NCBI RefSeq assembly: GCF_900104345.1
Contig: NZ_FNJN01000002.1
Location: 1 to 64,000 of the forward strand
Reading direction: 5' to 3'
DNA: 64,000 nt
DNA from: Microbacterium testaceum StLB037
GTDB taxonomy: Bacteria > Actinomycetota > Actinomycetes > Actinomycetales > Microbacteriaceae
Shown here: positions 22,804 to 31,409 of the stretch, piece after piece
Layout of the letters: each line of letters opens with the position of its first letter
Numbering within the stretch: position 1 is the stretch's first letter
The notes under the pieces: generated by a model
The model's database searches: none
What the model was told of the DNA's origin: nothing
What the model saw: only the letters and a program-made list of their open reading frames with translations
Program-made: the position numbers and the translations under genes

Positions 22804-23298
22804 ATGGGCGAGCTGACGTACGACGAGGTCGGCGCGACCGCCGGGCAGATGCCCGCGGGCTACCACCACGTGCGCGCCCGCCGCGTGATCGGTCGGGGCC
22901 CCGAGGACTTCGCCAGGGCAGCCGATGCCCTGCTCGCGGGAGAAGCGCAGCGCCGCGCCGGTGCGCGGATCGACCTGTCCGACACCCCGACGCGCGCCGG
23001 CACGCGCGTGACGATGCGCCTGGGTATCGGCATCCTGAGCCTGCGCATTCCGTGCCTCGTCGTGTGGGCCGACCGCACCGAGACCCTCGCGGGTTTCGCC
23101 TATGGCACCCTGCCCGGGCACCCCGAGCGCGGGGAAGAGCGGTTCACCCTGACCCTCACGCCATCTGGTGAGGTGGTGTTCGACATCGCCGCGTTCTCCT
23201 CGCCCGGGCGCTGGTTCACGCGTCTCGGTGCTCCCGTCGGCCGGCGGGTGCAGTCCTGGATGACGCGGCGGTACCTCCGCGCACTCGACGGGCGCTGA
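22804..23298 (+). CDS. DUF1990 (UPF0548) family protein
   Basis: A 164-residue protein with the DUF1990 signature: 'LTYDEVGATAGQMPAGYHHVRARRVIGRG' at the N-terminus, 'CLVVWADRTETLAGFAYGTLPGHPERGEERF' in the middle, and 'VVFDIAAFSSPGRWFTRLGAPVGRRVQ' near the end. The family has no settled biochemical role. No signal peptide or membrane segment is visible. It is an independent transcript with a leaderless-type start. Confidence 0.85.
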   Translation: MGELTYDEVGATAGQMPAGYHHVRARRVIGRGPEDFARAADALLAGEAQRRAGARIDLSDTPTRAGTRVTMRLGIGILSLRIPCLVVWADRTETLAGFAYGTLPGHPERGEERFTLTLTPSGEVVFDIAAFSSPGRWFTRLGAPVGRRVQSWMTRRYLRALDGR

Positions 23299-23474
23299 GC
23301 CAGCCCACCCTTGCGCGCGCGCACAGGATCGTGCGATGTCACGCGGTCCGAGCCGATCCTTCCCCGTGATCTCGCGCGAGGCGGGTGTCCTCGTGCCGGG
23401 GGACGCGGCTTATCCCACGTTCGCGCGCGCTTGGCAACGCCCTGGACCCCTTCTCCCCCCTTCTCGACCCTGGC

Positions 23475-23484
23475 GAAGCGCTTC
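23475..23484 (+). promoter_or_regulatory. LacI-type operator upstream of the sugar ABC operon
   Basis: GAAGCGCTTC is a perfect 10-base palindrome with a central CG-type core, the shape of LacI-family operators. It is 35 bases before the first start codon of the ABC importer genes. No LacI gene is in the window. Confidence 0.4.
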
Positions 23485-23518
23485 TCGACGACGAAGGCGC
23501 ACGCGAGAGGAGACCCCC

Positions 23519-23560
23519 ATGAGCATCGAGACCACCGCCCCCGACCGGTTCTTCCGGTGA
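23519..23560 (+). CDS. 13-residue upstream ORF before the sugar permease
   Basis: A 13-codon frame (M-S-I-E-T-T-A-P-D-R-F-F-R) preceded by AGGAGA (about 23507-23512). Its TGA overlaps a GTG at 23557 that opens the permease frame (GTGA). It may simply couple translation of the permease, which lacks its own good ribosome binding site, or be the remnant of a longer gene. Expression is inferred from signals only. Confidence 0.4.
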   Translation: MSIETTAPDRFFR

Positions 23561-24534
23561 CGCTCTCCCCCGCCCGGCCCAGAGACGACGACACCACCGA
23601 TCCACCCTCCATGAAACGCGGCGTCCCGCGGCAGAAGGTGAAATACAACCGCCGTGAGGCCCTCGCCGGCTACCTGTTCATCTCGCCCTGGGTCCTCGGG
23701 TTCCTGATCTTCACCGCCGGGGCGATGATCTACAGCCTCGTCATCTCGTTCTCGAGCTACAACCTGGCAACGGGCGCCGCCCGGCCGGTCGGCACCTCGA
23801 ACTATGCGCAGCTCTTCGAGGACCCGCGCGTCGCCGTCTCGCTCGGGAACACCCTGTTCTACGCGGTCATGGCCGTTCCGCTCGAGATCGCCTTCGCCCT
23901 GATCCTCGCGCTGCTGCTCAGCCGGGTCGGCCGGGGCGCCGGCGTCTTCCGCACCCTGTACTACCTGCCCAAGATGACGCCCGCCGTGGCGACCGCGGCG
24001 GTGTTCTTCCTGCTGCTGAACGGCAATTCCGGAGCGGTCAACCAGGCGCTCGGGGCCATCGGCATCCAGGGTCCGCAGTGGCTCGTCGATCCCGCATGGG
24101 TCAAGCCGAGCATCGTGATCATGGCGCTGTGGACGGTCAGCGGCACGATGGTGATCTTCCTCGCCGCGATCAAGAACGTGCCCGTCGACCTCTACGAGGT
24201 CGCGCAGATCGACGGAGCAGGTCCCGTCCGCCGCTTCTTCTCCATCACCCTGCCGATGATCTCGGGCGCGATGTTCTTCAACGTCATCGTGCTGACGATC
24301 GCGGCGTTCCAGGTCTTCGATCAGGCGTACCTGCTGTTCTGGCGCGATCAGAGCAACGCCTCGCCAGAGGCATCCCTCTTCTATGCCATCTACCTCTTCC
24401 AGCAGGCGTTCCGGCAGTTCAACTTCGGGTTCGCCGCCGCGATGGCGTGGCTGCTGTTCGTGATCATCCTGCTCATCACCCTCGTGCAGGTGCGCCTCGG
24501 CAACCGCTTCGTCTACTACGAGGGGGACCGCTGA
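23557..24534 (+). CDS. Sugar ABC transporter permease (MalF/UgpA type)
   Basis: A 325-residue inner-membrane permease with six transmembrane segments and a short cytoplasmic N-terminus. The EAA loop for ATPase contact is recognisable in 'YEVAQIDGAGPVRRFFSITLPMI'. 'SYNLATG' and 'GTSNYAQLFEDP' match the periplasmic regions of CUT1-family permeases. It pairs with the permease directly downstream (TGATG overlap) and with the binding protein at 25504. I favour the GTG at 23557, which overlaps the upstream micro-ORF, over the ATG at 23611. No ATPase gene is present, so a shared MsiK-like ATPase elsewhere is likely. The substrate is unknown. Confidence 0.85.
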   Translation: MTLSPARPRDDDTTDPPSMKRGVPRQKVKYNRREALAGYLFISPWVLGFLIFTAGAMIYSLVISFSSYNLATGAARPVGTSNYAQLFEDPRVAVSLGNTLFYAVMAVPLEIAFALILALLLSRVGRGAGVFRTLYYLPKMTPAVATAAVFFLLLNGNSGAVNQALGAIGIQGPQWLVDPAWVKPSIVIMALWTVSGTMVIFLAAIKNVPVDLYEVAQIDGAGPVRRFFSITLPMISGAMFFNVIVLTIAAFQVFDQAYLLFWRDQSNASPEASLFYAIYLFQQAFRQFNFGFAAAMAWLLFVIILLITLVQVRLGNRFVYYEGDR

Positions 24535-25475
24535 TGACGAACACCCTGCAGACCCCGGGCGTCGCCCAGGCCCGCCCCGAGCTCGCGGCCTCCGCCGCCC
24601 GGCCGTCCCGGTGGCGCCGGGCACTGAAGCAGCCGAAGACGCTCGCCGGCCGGGTCATCCTCGCCGGCGTGCTCGTGCTGTTCGCGTTGCTGTTCCTCTA
24701 CCCCTTCGCGTGGCTGCTCGCTGCGAGCCTCAAGCCGCGCGGCGAGGTGTTCGACAACGCCCTCATTCCGAAGACCTTTCTCCCCGGCAACTACGTCGAG
24801 GTGTGGAACCAGCTGCCTTTGCTGAGCTGGATGTTCAACAGCGTGGCGATTGCCTTGCTCGCCGCGACCACCGTCGCCGTCATGAGTTCGATCGTCGCCT
24901 TCGGCTTCGCGTACTTCCGCTTCCCCGGCCGAGGGCTGCTGTTCGGTCTCGTGCTCGCGACGATGATGCTGCCGGGCGCCGTGACGATGATCCCGATCTA
25001 CCTCATCTGGAAAGAGACCGGGCTGCTCGGCACGTGGGTGCCGCTGTGGGGCATGAACCTCTTCGGCTCGGCCTTCTACATCTTCCTGCAGCGGCAATTC
25101 TTCCTCGGCGTCCCGCGCGAGCTCTTCGAGGCGGCACGACTCGACGGGTGCAGCGCGTGGGGCCTCTTCTGGCGGATCGCCATGCCGTTGTCGATCCCGT
25201 CGTTCATCATCGTGTTCCTCTTCGAGTTCCAGGCGAGTTGGAACAACCTCCAAGCAGCGCTCATCTACCTGAACGCGGGCAGCGTCGAGGAGTTCACCGC
25301 GCCGCTGGGCATCGCGTACGCGATGACGAAATACAGCCCCAGCGCGGGCGGACAGGGCGACTACCAGTACGTGATGGTCGCCTCTCTTCTGGTGACCCTC
25401 CCGATGCTCATCATCTTCGCCTTCGGCCAGCGGTATTTCGTCGAGGGCGTCGCCACCCAAGGCCGTAAGGGCTGA
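24534..25475 (+). CDS. Sugar ABC transporter permease (MalG/UgpE type)
   Basis: A 313-residue partner permease with six transmembrane segments. The EAA loop is 'FEAARLDGCSAWGLFWRIAMPLSIPSF', normal for the CUT1 second subunit. 'ASLKPRGEVFDNALIPKTFLPGNYVEVW' is the typical first periplasmic loop. It overlaps the first permease by one base and is followed after 28 bases by the solute-binding lipoprotein gene, which has its own ribosome binding site (GAAAGGAC). Order permease-permease-binding protein without an ATPase is common in actinobacteria. Confidence 0.88.
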   Translation: MTNTLQTPGVAQARPELAASAARPSRWRRALKQPKTLAGRVILAGVLVLFALLFLYPFAWLLAASLKPRGEVFDNALIPKTFLPGNYVEVWNQLPLLSWMFNSVAIALLAATTVAVMSSIVAFGFAYFRFPGRGLLFGLVLATMMLPGAVTMIPIYLIWKETGLLGTWVPLWGMNLFGSAFYIFLQRQFFLGVPRELFEAARLDGCSAWGLFWRIAMPLSIPSFIIVFLFEFQASWNNLQAALIYLNAGSVEEFTAPLGIAYAMTKYSPSAGGQGDYQYVMVASLLVTLPMLIIFAFGQRYFVEGVATQGRKG

Positions 25476-25503
25476 GATCCCCCCGTCTCGAAAGGACCCC
25501 ATC

Positions 25504-26865
25504 ATGCGCAAACGCTCCCTCGCCGGTGTCGCCGCGGTCGCGGCATCCGCGCTCCTTCTCACCTCCTGCAGCGGGAGCGGCGACGATCCCGCCGCCGGCG
25601 CCGACTTCTCCGCCGCACCGAGCGGCACCCTCGCCGCCTGGGGCTTCGAGAACGCCGACGACGTCGGGCAATCCCGTCTCGACTATGCCGCCGAACAACT
25701 GCCCGATGTCGAGGTGACCCTGGATGCCACGGCCTTCGACGCCCAGAAGTTCACCACGCGCATCGCCAGCGGCGACGTGCCCGATGTCGTCCAGATGGAT
25801 CGCCGCTACGTCACAACGTATGCCGCTCAGGGATTGATCATGCCGCTGAACGCATGCTTCGAGGCGAAGGGCGTGGATCCGACCGAGCGCTGGTACCAGA
25901 ACGTCGTCGACGACGTCACGTATGCGGATGCCGTCTACGCGGTCTCGCAGTTCTACCAGCCGCCCGCGATCCTGCTGAACATGAACGTGCTGAACGAGGC
26001 CGGCGTGACGCCCGAGCAGTTCGACACCTCCGACATGGACGGCCTCCTGGCCGCGATCAGCAAGATCTACCGGGCGTCGGGCAGCAACCCCACGCGACTC
26101 GGCCTCGACCCGGTCGCCACCGGACAGGGCGGCCTCTGGGTGCTCGGCATGGGCGGACAGCTGACCGACGCCGACGGGAAGCCCACCCTCGACGACCCGG
26201 CCAACGCCGCGGGTATCGACGCGCTCAAGCAGATCACCGATGCCCAGGGCGGCTACGCCGCCGTGAAGAGCTTCACCGACTCGTTCGACACCTTCGGCGA
26301 CGCCAACCAGTTCGTGCAGAACCAGGTCGGCGCGCAGGTCGCGAACCAGTGGTACCCCAACGTGCTCGGCGCCTACCGCGACCGGATCTCGCTGGAGGCG
26401 GTCCCGTTCCGGGATGCCGACGGGAAGCCGTTCTCTCTCGCCTCGGGGACCGCGTTCGTGATCCCCGCCGGTGCGAAGAACCCCGCCGCGGCGTGCGCCT
26501 GGATGACCGACCTCACGTCGACGGACGCCTGGATGGCGGCCGGGACCGCACGCGCGGAGACCATCTCGGGCAAAGGCGGGCTCAACACCGGCCTGTTCAC
26601 CGGCTCACCCGAGGCCGACACGATGATCCGCGACCGATTCGTCGAGCCGACCGGCGACGCCGGCTTCGACCAGGTCATCTCGACCTACTACGACGTCGTC
26701 GAGAGCGGGAAGTCGTTCGGCTCATCTCCGGCGGGGCAGGACATCCAGAACGAGCTGAACAACGCCATCACCGCTGTGCTGCTCGGCGACAAGACGACCG
26801 AGCAGGCCTTGGCCGACGCGCAGCAGGCCGCGCAGCGCGCGTACGACAACGCCACGGCGAACTGA
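25504..26865 (+). CDS. ABC transporter solute-binding lipoprotein (family 1, sugar type)
   Basis: A 453-residue extracellular lipoprotein with signal peptide and lipobox 'LTSC' (C22), followed by a glycine/serine-rich linker. The fold is cluster B (SBP_bac_1 family). 'SGDVPDVVQMDRRYVTTYAAQGLIMPL' and 'YAVSQFYQPPAILLNMNVLNEAG' are typical of the ligand-binding lobes, and 'GTAFVIPAGAKNPAAACAWM' of the hinge region. It would deliver an oligosaccharide or sugar-like solute to the two permeases encoded just upstream. The precise sugar cannot be read. A long stem-loop follows the stop and separates it from the convergent surface-protein gene. Confidence 0.9.
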   Translation: MRKRSLAGVAAVAASALLLTSCSGSGDDPAAGADFSAAPSGTLAAWGFENADDVGQSRLDYAAEQLPDVEVTLDATAFDAQKFTTRIASGDVPDVVQMDRRYVTTYAAQGLIMPLNACFEAKGVDPTERWYQNVVDDVTYADAVYAVSQFYQPPAILLNMNVLNEAGVTPEQFDTSDMDGLLAAISKIYRASGSNPTRLGLDPVATGQGGLWVLGMGGQLTDADGKPTLDDPANAAGIDALKQITDAQGGYAAVKSFTDSFDTFGDANQFVQNQVGAQVANQWYPNVLGAYRDRISLEAVPFRDADGKPFSLASGTAFVIPAGAKNPAAACAWMTDLTSTDAWMAAGTARAETISGKGGLNTGLFTGSPEADTMIRDRFVEPTGDAGFDQVISTYYDVVESGKSFGSSPAGQDIQNELNNAITAVLLGDKTTEQALADAQQAAQRAYDNATAN

Positions 26866-26867
26866 CC

Positions 26868-26907
26868 GTCGAGGGGTGCCCGCAGAGATGCGCGGGCGCC
26901 CCTCGAC
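26868..26907. terminator. Bidirectional stem-loop between convergent genes
   Basis: A 16-base stem, GTCGAGGGGTGCCCGC (26868-26883) against GCGGGCGCCCCTCGAC (26892-26907), has one G-T pair and an eight-base loop. No U-tract is present, as usual in high-GC actinobacteria. It lies three bases after the binding-protein stop and eight bases before the end of the convergent gene. Confidence 0.7.
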
Positions 26908-26915
26908 CGTCGGGA

Positions 26916-28496
26916 TCAGCTGCGGCGACGCCGACGAGCGACCAGGGCGACCGCCCCGGCGAGCAGAAGAAACGCCCCCACGATTCCCGCGACGATGACC
27001 GGGGTGCTGTCGACTCCTGTGACGGCGAGCCGCTTCGGACCCGTGGACGTCGCCCGTGCCGGCGCTGAGGCGGGCGTCGCCGATGACGACGGCGTCGTGC
27101 TCGACGTGGGGCTCGGCGACGACGTGGGGGCCGGCGCGGCGGAGATAGCGATCGTGTAGGGACGCGAGTCCGTGCCGCCGGGACCGGTGGCCTCGACGAT
27201 GACCGTGAACGTGCCCGACTGCGTCGGCTGACCCGAGATGACCCCACTGACGGGGTCGAGAGTCAGCCCCGGCGGGAGGGTTCCGCCCGCCACGGCGAAC
27301 GTCAGAGGACCCGTACCCGTTGCCTGCACCGTCTGCGCGTACGGTTGATTCACCGTGCCGCCCGCGAGTGCCGGGGTCGTGATCTGCGGGGGCAGCAGGC
27401 GCGCGAACACGATGTGCGTCATCGCCTGCTGCGTGGCCGTGCCGTCTTGCGTCGTCTGCGTGAAGACCACACCGGGCGGGCCCGGCAGTACCGTCGCCGT
27501 CGGTGACGACGCCCGGGGGCTGGTACCCGAGGTCGCGGTCGGCACACCCGCGCCGATCAGGGTGAGGGATCCGGGTGCGCGCAACGGCCCGTTTCCGGGG
27601 GTGTATCCCGATCCGAGCGCCGCGCCGTTGAAACCCCCGCTGGCGGCGGTGGATGCGGTCAGTTCGCCCCCCGACATCGTGATGTTCGCGCCGGGACTGT
27701 CGATGACACCCCCGATGCCGGCGCCTTGCGTCGCGGTTGCGGTGATGACACCGCCGGTGATGGTGATGTTGCCGCCGGATGCGCCGGCCGCACCTCCGAT
27801 TCCCGGGCTCCCGCATGAGCCGTGGGCGGTGACGGTGCCTCCGGTGATCGTGATGTCCGCCGCGACGGTGTTGTACTCGCCGGCTCCGATGCCGGGGCCG
27901 CAGTCGTACGCCGTGGCGGTGATGTCTCCCCCGTTGATGGTGATCGACCCGCCTCCGGCATTCGAGAGGTTCGCACCCCCGATTCCCGCGCCGTCCCACA
28001 CGGTGGAGACGTTGATCGTGCCGCCGTTGATGATGATCGTCCCGAGGTCGTCCCCGTTGTGAGCGCCGATCGCGGCCGACAGCGCTCCCCCGCTGATCGT
28101 GAGGGCGCCCCCGCCCGTGGCCTCGATGGTGAGCGTCTTGCCCGCACTGACGTCGATGCCCGCGTCGGGAGAACTGGGGCCTCCGGGGTTGAGCACGCTG
28201 GTCAGAGAGTGACCGTTCAGGTCGAAGATCACGTTCGACCCGACGGGCTGATTGAGGGACAGGTTGACCGTCGGTGACGCGGGGCTCGTGATGTCGGCCC
28301 CGAGGCAGATCACCGCCCCCGCCAGGGGGGCGTTCACGAAAGCGTCCTGTAGGTCGACCCACGTCGTGGGGGTCGTGGTGCAGCCCGCGGCCGCCGCGGG
28401 CGACGCGCCGACGGCGACGCCGGACGCGATCAGGCCGACGGCCAGAGCACTGACGGATACCGTCGTGGCCAAACGCTTCATGAGCTCTCGATTCAC
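26916..28496 (-). CDS. LAVTG-anchored surface protein with beta-helix repeats and Ig-like domain
   Basis: A 526-residue exported protein. The signal peptide runs to about residue 37. Residues about 60-300 are glycine-rich repeats with 'TINGGDITA', 'TITGGTVTA' and 'GAGIGG' units, likely a right-handed beta-helix. Residues about 370-455 form a putative Ig/cadherin-like domain ('LAGGTVNQPYAQTVQATGTG', 'LPPGLTLDPVSGVISGQPTQ'). A Ser/Thr/Pro-rich linker leads to the sorting signal 'LAVTG', a hydrophobic span and 'RRRRRS'. LAxTG fits class E sortase substrates, so the protein should be linked to peptidoglycan. Start: GTG at 28496 or ATG at 28481; neither has a strong ribosome binding site. No sortase gene is in the window. 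Confidence 0.8.
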   Translation of the reverse strand: MNRELMKRLATTVSVSALAVGLIASGVAVGASPAAAAGCTTTPTTWVDLQDAFVNAPLAGAVICLGADITSPASPTVNLSLNQPVGSNVIFDLNGHSLTSVLNPGGPSSPDAGIDVSAGKTLTIEATGGGALTISGGALSAAIGAHNGDDLGTIIINGGTINVSTVWDGAGIGGANLSNAGGGSITINGGDITATAYDCGPGIGAGEYNTVAADITITGGTVTAHGSCGSPGIGGAAGASGGNITITGGVITATATQGAGIGGVIDSPGANITMSGGELTASTAASGGFNGAALGSGYTPGNGPLRAPGSLTLIGAGVPTATSGTSPRASSPTATVLPGPPGVVFTQTTQDGTATQQAMTHIVFARLLPPQITTPALAGGTVNQPYAQTVQATGTGPLTFAVAGGTLPPGLTLDPVSGVISGQPTQSGTFTVIVEATGPGGTDSRPYTIAISAAPAPTSSPSPTSSTTPSSSATPASAPARATSTGPKRLAVTGVDSTPVIVAGIVGAFLLLAGAVALVARRRRRS

Positions 28497-28710
28497 AGGA
28501 AGGACCGCAGCGCGGAGGGATCACCGAGAGCGGACGCGGCCGCTGGCATTGCTGTCTCATCGCGTGATCGACTCCGGCTCACGGGCACCGAAGGGAAATG
28601 CTGCCCATCATGCAGGCATGTCGCTTCTCGGGGTGGGATACCTGCCCGAGCGACAACTTCCGGTGACGTGTCCGGGACGTGTCGGGTGGGGTGCGTCTGC
28701 CGTGGCACGC

Positions 28711-28746
28711 GAGAGGGCGCCCCGGTCGAAGCCGGGGCGCCCTCTC
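28711..28746 (-). terminator. Terminator of the Asp23 operon
   Basis: Perfect 15-base arms GAGAGGGCGCCCCGG (28711-28725) and CCGGGGCGCCCTCTC (28732-28746) enclose a six-base loop, 12 bases after the end of the last Asp23 operon gene. There is no U-tract. Confidence 0.75.
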
Positions 28747-28758
28747 GGATCTCGCGGT

Positions 28759-29646
28759 TCAGGCGCGGGGGCGCTCGTCCTCCACGACCGACTGCACACT
28801 GTCGGTCGCCGGGGTCTTGTCGTCGGCGCGCACCTCGTCGGCGGCGATCGCGATGTCGATCGCGGCGTCTTCGAGGGCCTCGGCGACGACGTCGCTCACG
28901 TCCCCGCGGTCACCCGCAGCCGGCGCGGACCGCTCGGGCTCGAGGCCCTCGGTCACGCGATCCGCGGCGTCGATGTCGGACTCCGCGTCGGCCGCGACCA
29001 CACGCTCGCGTGCCTGACGAACGGTCTCGTTCACCGCAGCCGCTGCGCCGGCGGCGACATCCTTCGTCTTGGAGACGGCGGTGTTGATCGTCTCCGAGGC
29101 GCTGGCCGCGAGGTCCTCCGACCGCGACCGCAGATCTTCGGCCACCTCCGAGGCCCGGGACTTCGCGTCGTCGGCCACGGCCGACGCCCGGTCCGCGACG
29201 TCCTTCGCCTTGGCCTTCGCATCGTCGGCCACCTCGGATGCGCGGGCGGCGACGGCATCCGCCCGCTCTTCGGCCTCGGCCACGACGTCGCGGTCGAACG
29301 GCCCGAAGACGCCCGTCACCACCACGTCGACGTCGACCCGACCGCGGCCCAGCGGCTCGAGCGCGGTACGAACGGCCCGGCGGACCTCGTCCGACACCTC
29401 GCGCAGTTTGTGCGGGTAGTCGACGACGAGCGAGATGGTCGCGGTGACCGCGTCGGCCCGATCGGTGTCGATCTTCACGCCCGGAGCGGTGCTCGCGAGA
29501 CCGACGCGCTCGCGCACGGCATCCGACGCCCGTCCGATCAGGCTGCCGAGCGCGTGGACGCCCGGGACCGAGCCGGCGGCGGTCGCCGCCAGGGTCGCCG
29601 CGGCGTCGAGGTCGGGCGGGTCGATGGTCGCATCGATGGTGGACAT
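28759..29646 (-). CDS. Asp23/Gls24-like protein with long amphipathic repeat tail
   Basis: A 295-residue protein. The first about 120 residues form an Asp23/Gls24-like domain ('VPGVHALGSLIGRASDAVRERV', 'VDYPHKLREVSDEVRRAV'). Residues about 125-205 carry repeated 11-residue-like units built on 'ADDAK', 'KDVADRASAVADDAKSRASEVA'. They form an amphipathic helix resembling apolipoprotein or LEA-type repeats, suited to lying on a membrane. The acidic C-terminus has no motif. It is the last gene of the envelope-stress operon, 20 bases after amaP. I chose the ATG at 29646 over the adjacent GTG because the GAGGAG is better spaced. Confidence 0.7.
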   Translation of the reverse strand: MSTIDATIDPPDLDAAATLAATAAGSVPGVHALGSLIGRASDAVRERVGLASTAPGVKIDTDRADAVTATISLVVDYPHKLREVSDEVRRAVRTALEPLGRGRVDVDVVVTGVFGPFDRDVVAEAEERADAVAARASEVADDAKAKAKDVADRASAVADDAKSRASEVAEDLRSRSEDLAASASETINTAVSKTKDVAAGAAAAVNETVRQARERVVAADAESDIDAADRVTEGLEPERSAPAAGDRGDVSDVVAEALEDAAIDIAIAADEVRADDKTPATDSVQSVVEDERPRA

Positions 29647-29666
29647 CACGTCTCCTCGTGGGGGTG

Positions 29667-30254
29667 TCAGTGGACGCGGGTGTTGTCGCGTGCGAGCTTC
29701 GCGCGCAGACCCGAGTGGATGGAGATGTAGGCGCGCAGGTTCTGGCCCGTGAGAGCGGCCAAGTTGGTGACCAGCGTGTCGACGTGCTCGGCGACGTCGC
29801 GGGGCGAGGTGTTCTGGCGCGGGGTGACGGCCACGTGCAGGACCGACTCCTTGCCGACCTCGCCGGCGCTGACGCGGGACGAGAGGATCTCGTCGCGCTC
29901 ACCCAGGGCGTTCTTGAGGGCTTCGGACGCGAACCCGTCGGTGACGGTGATGCGTCCTTCGTCGTTCGCGCTGCCGGTCGACTGCAGCGGAGCCTGGCGG
30001 CGCCCGCGCACGGCGGCCGAGGCGATCAGGATCAGGATGATCGCCAGGACCACGATGGCCGCGACGGCGCCCCAGCCGGCGGACTCACGGCCCAGCGACT
30101 CGAGCCAGCCCTGGAAGCCGCCCATGACGGAGGTCCAGGTGTCGGTCCCGCCCGGGAGCAGACCCACGGCGAGCGCAAGGGCTCCCAGGCCCAGCAGCAC
30201 CACGGCCACCAGGAAGAGGAGGAAGCGGTTCAGACCGCGTCGCGTCGCGTTCAT
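29667..30254 (-). CDS. AmaP-like membrane anchor of the Asp23 operon
   Basis: A 195-residue protein with two N-terminal transmembrane segments ('FLLFLVAVVLLGLGALALAVGLL' and 'AVAAIVVLAIILILIASAAV'), a basic cytoplasmic start, and a C-terminal domain of about 100 residues. In Staphylococcus, AmaP holds Asp23 at the membrane, and the arrangement here is the same. The gene overlaps DUF6286 by one base, has its own AAGGAG ribosome binding site and is followed by the second Asp23-like gene. The sequence is too divergent for me to be sure of orthology, so the symbol is left blank. Confidence 0.7.
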   Translation of the reverse strand: MNATRRGLNRFLLFLVAVVLLGLGALALAVGLLPGGTDTWTSVMGGFQGWLESLGRESAGWGAVAAIVVLAIILILIASAAVRGRRQAPLQSTGSANDEGRITVTDGFASEALKNALGERDEILSSRVSAGEVGKESVLHVAVTPRQNTSPRDVAEHVDTLVTNLAALTGQNLRAYISIHSGLRAKLARDNTRVH

Positions 30255-30832
30255 CAGGACTCCTTGGTGTCGGGACGCTGTACGCGCAGGTGGGTGCGCA
30301 CGGCGGGCGAGAGCTTGTACGAGCTGACTTCCTCATCGACGATGCGGCGCAGCTGCGCCTCGTCGACGGGGATGCCGACCGGGGGCCGCACCGTCACGTC
30401 GACGGAGCGGTGGGCGACGCCCACGACAATGTCCTCCCGAGCGATCCCCGACTCGTTGCTGAGGTGCTGGGCGAGGGCGGATGCCACGACGCCGTTGTCC
30501 ACGACGACGGCCCGCTCCCCCCACGACATCTCGTGGCGCGAGAGGCGGCCGGGCTTGAGGGACAGGACCAGGACGATGACCCCGACGATGGCGAGCACGA
30601 CCCCGCCGACGATGAAGGCGACCGGCATGAGAGCGGTGGGCGCCGCGACGACGGCGTTGAGGGCCTCGCCGGGGGCGACCAGCAGCGGCTGGGCTCCGGA
30701 CAGGTCCAGGATGATCTCGACCGCGGCGTAGGCGAGGGCGAGCAGCAGCAGCACGACCACGACGAGCATGGCCACGGTGCGGGGCGAGTGGGTCTCGCGA
30801 CGCACGACGGTGCGGAGCACGGTGTCAGTCAT
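30254..30832 (-). CDS. DUF6286 membrane protein
   Basis: A 192-residue protein with two transmembrane segments ('TVAMLVVVVLLLLALAYAAV', 'MPVAFIVGGVVLAIVGVIVLVL'). The cytoplasmic C-terminal domain ('LSRHEMSWGERAVVVDNGVVASALAQHL', 'DVTVRPPVGIPVDEAQLRRIVDEE') matches DUF6286, a family I know mainly from Asp23 operons of actinobacteria. The domain looks like a distant Asp23 relative. It shares single-base overlaps with both neighbours (TGATG), so it is translated in a chain. The biochemical role is unknown. Confidence 0.72.
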   Translation of the reverse strand: MTDTVLRTVVRRETHSPRTVAMLVVVVLLLLALAYAAVEIILDLSGAQPLLVAPGEALNAVVAAPTALMPVAFIVGGVVLAIVGVIVLVLSLKPGRLSRHEMSWGERAVVVDNGVVASALAQHLSNESGIAREDIVVGVAHRSVDVTVRPPVGIPVDEAQLRRIVDEEVSSYKLSPAVRTHLRVQRPDTKES

Positions 30833-31224
30833 CACAGCACTCGCTTTCGCTGAGGGGCGGTGGCGCCCGAGATGGTGAGGTCGACGCGCGAGATCTCGCG
30901 GCCGAAGAGACGGGTCAGACGCGAGCGCAGCTCGGTCTGGGCGACGCGCGCGGCCTCCAGCACGGGAGTCGCGGCGCGCACGGCCTCGGTGTCGTCGAGG
31001 CGGGGGACGGGGAACGCAGTCGTCACACGCACGGCGGCGGTCTGACGGGCCGAGACGATCTCGACGCGGACGCTCTTGGCGTCCACTCCGATGATGTCGG
31101 CGGCGGCCCGCTCGGCCGTCTTCTGCAGCACGCGGTCCGAGATGGTCACCCGGCCGGCGGGGAGGCCGGGGCCGGCAACCGTGGTGCGGTTGCCGACCCC
31201 GGGGGAAGCGGTGACGGTGGTCAC
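30832..31224 (-). CDS. Short Asp23/Gls24-like protein
   Basis: A 130-residue protein with a compact Asp23-like fold: 'GRVTISDRVLQKTAERAAADIIGVD', 'VRVEIVSARQTAAVRVTTAFPVP' and 'VAQTELRSRLTRLFGREISRVDLTI'. It lacks the extended tails of the other two Asp23-like proteins. It overlaps DUF2273 by four bases upstream and DUF6286 by one base downstream. It is probably a soluble component of the same envelope-associated complex. Confidence 0.65.
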   Translation of the reverse strand: MTTVTASPGVGNRTTVAGPGLPAGRVTISDRVLQKTAERAAADIIGVDAKSVRVEIVSARQTAAVRVTTAFPVPRLDDTEAVRAATPVLEAARVAQTELRSRLTRLFGREISRVDLTISGATAPQRKRVL

Positions 31225-31409
31225 GATGTGCTCCGACCCTTGAAGGCGTTGACGATGTTGCCGAAGTCGAGTTCACCCGCCGTGATGCGGGCGACGACCA
31301 CGCCGATCGCCATGAAGAGGGCGACCAGGATGAATCCCCAGAAACCGAAGATCAGGGCGCTGAGGGCCAGGACGAGGCCGACCAGGGCGCCCTTCGTGGT
31401 GGCGCTCAC
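31221..31409 (-). CDS. DUF2273 small membrane protein
   Basis: A 62-residue protein with two close transmembrane segments ('GALVGLVLALSALIFGFWGFILVALFMAIGVVVA', best split in the middle) and a short 'GELDFGNIVNAFKGR' tail. This is the DUF2273 pattern, found next to Asp23 genes in many Gram-positives. It overlaps the gene before and after it by four bases each. It probably anchors or organises the Asp23 proteins at the membrane. Confidence 0.8.
   Translation of the reverse strand: MSATTKGALVGLVLALSALIFGFWGFILVALFMAIGVVVARITAGELDFGNIVNAFKGRSTS

Noticed and set aside
23557..26865. An ATPase gene for the sugar importer
   Set aside because: No Walker-motif gene lies in or next to the operon; the only intact ABC ATPase in the window belongs to the glycine-betaine-type system.
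26916..28496. Glycine-rich repeats as a CRISPR-like or satellite array
   Set aside because: Repeats are at the protein level (beta-helix units) with varied DNA sequence.
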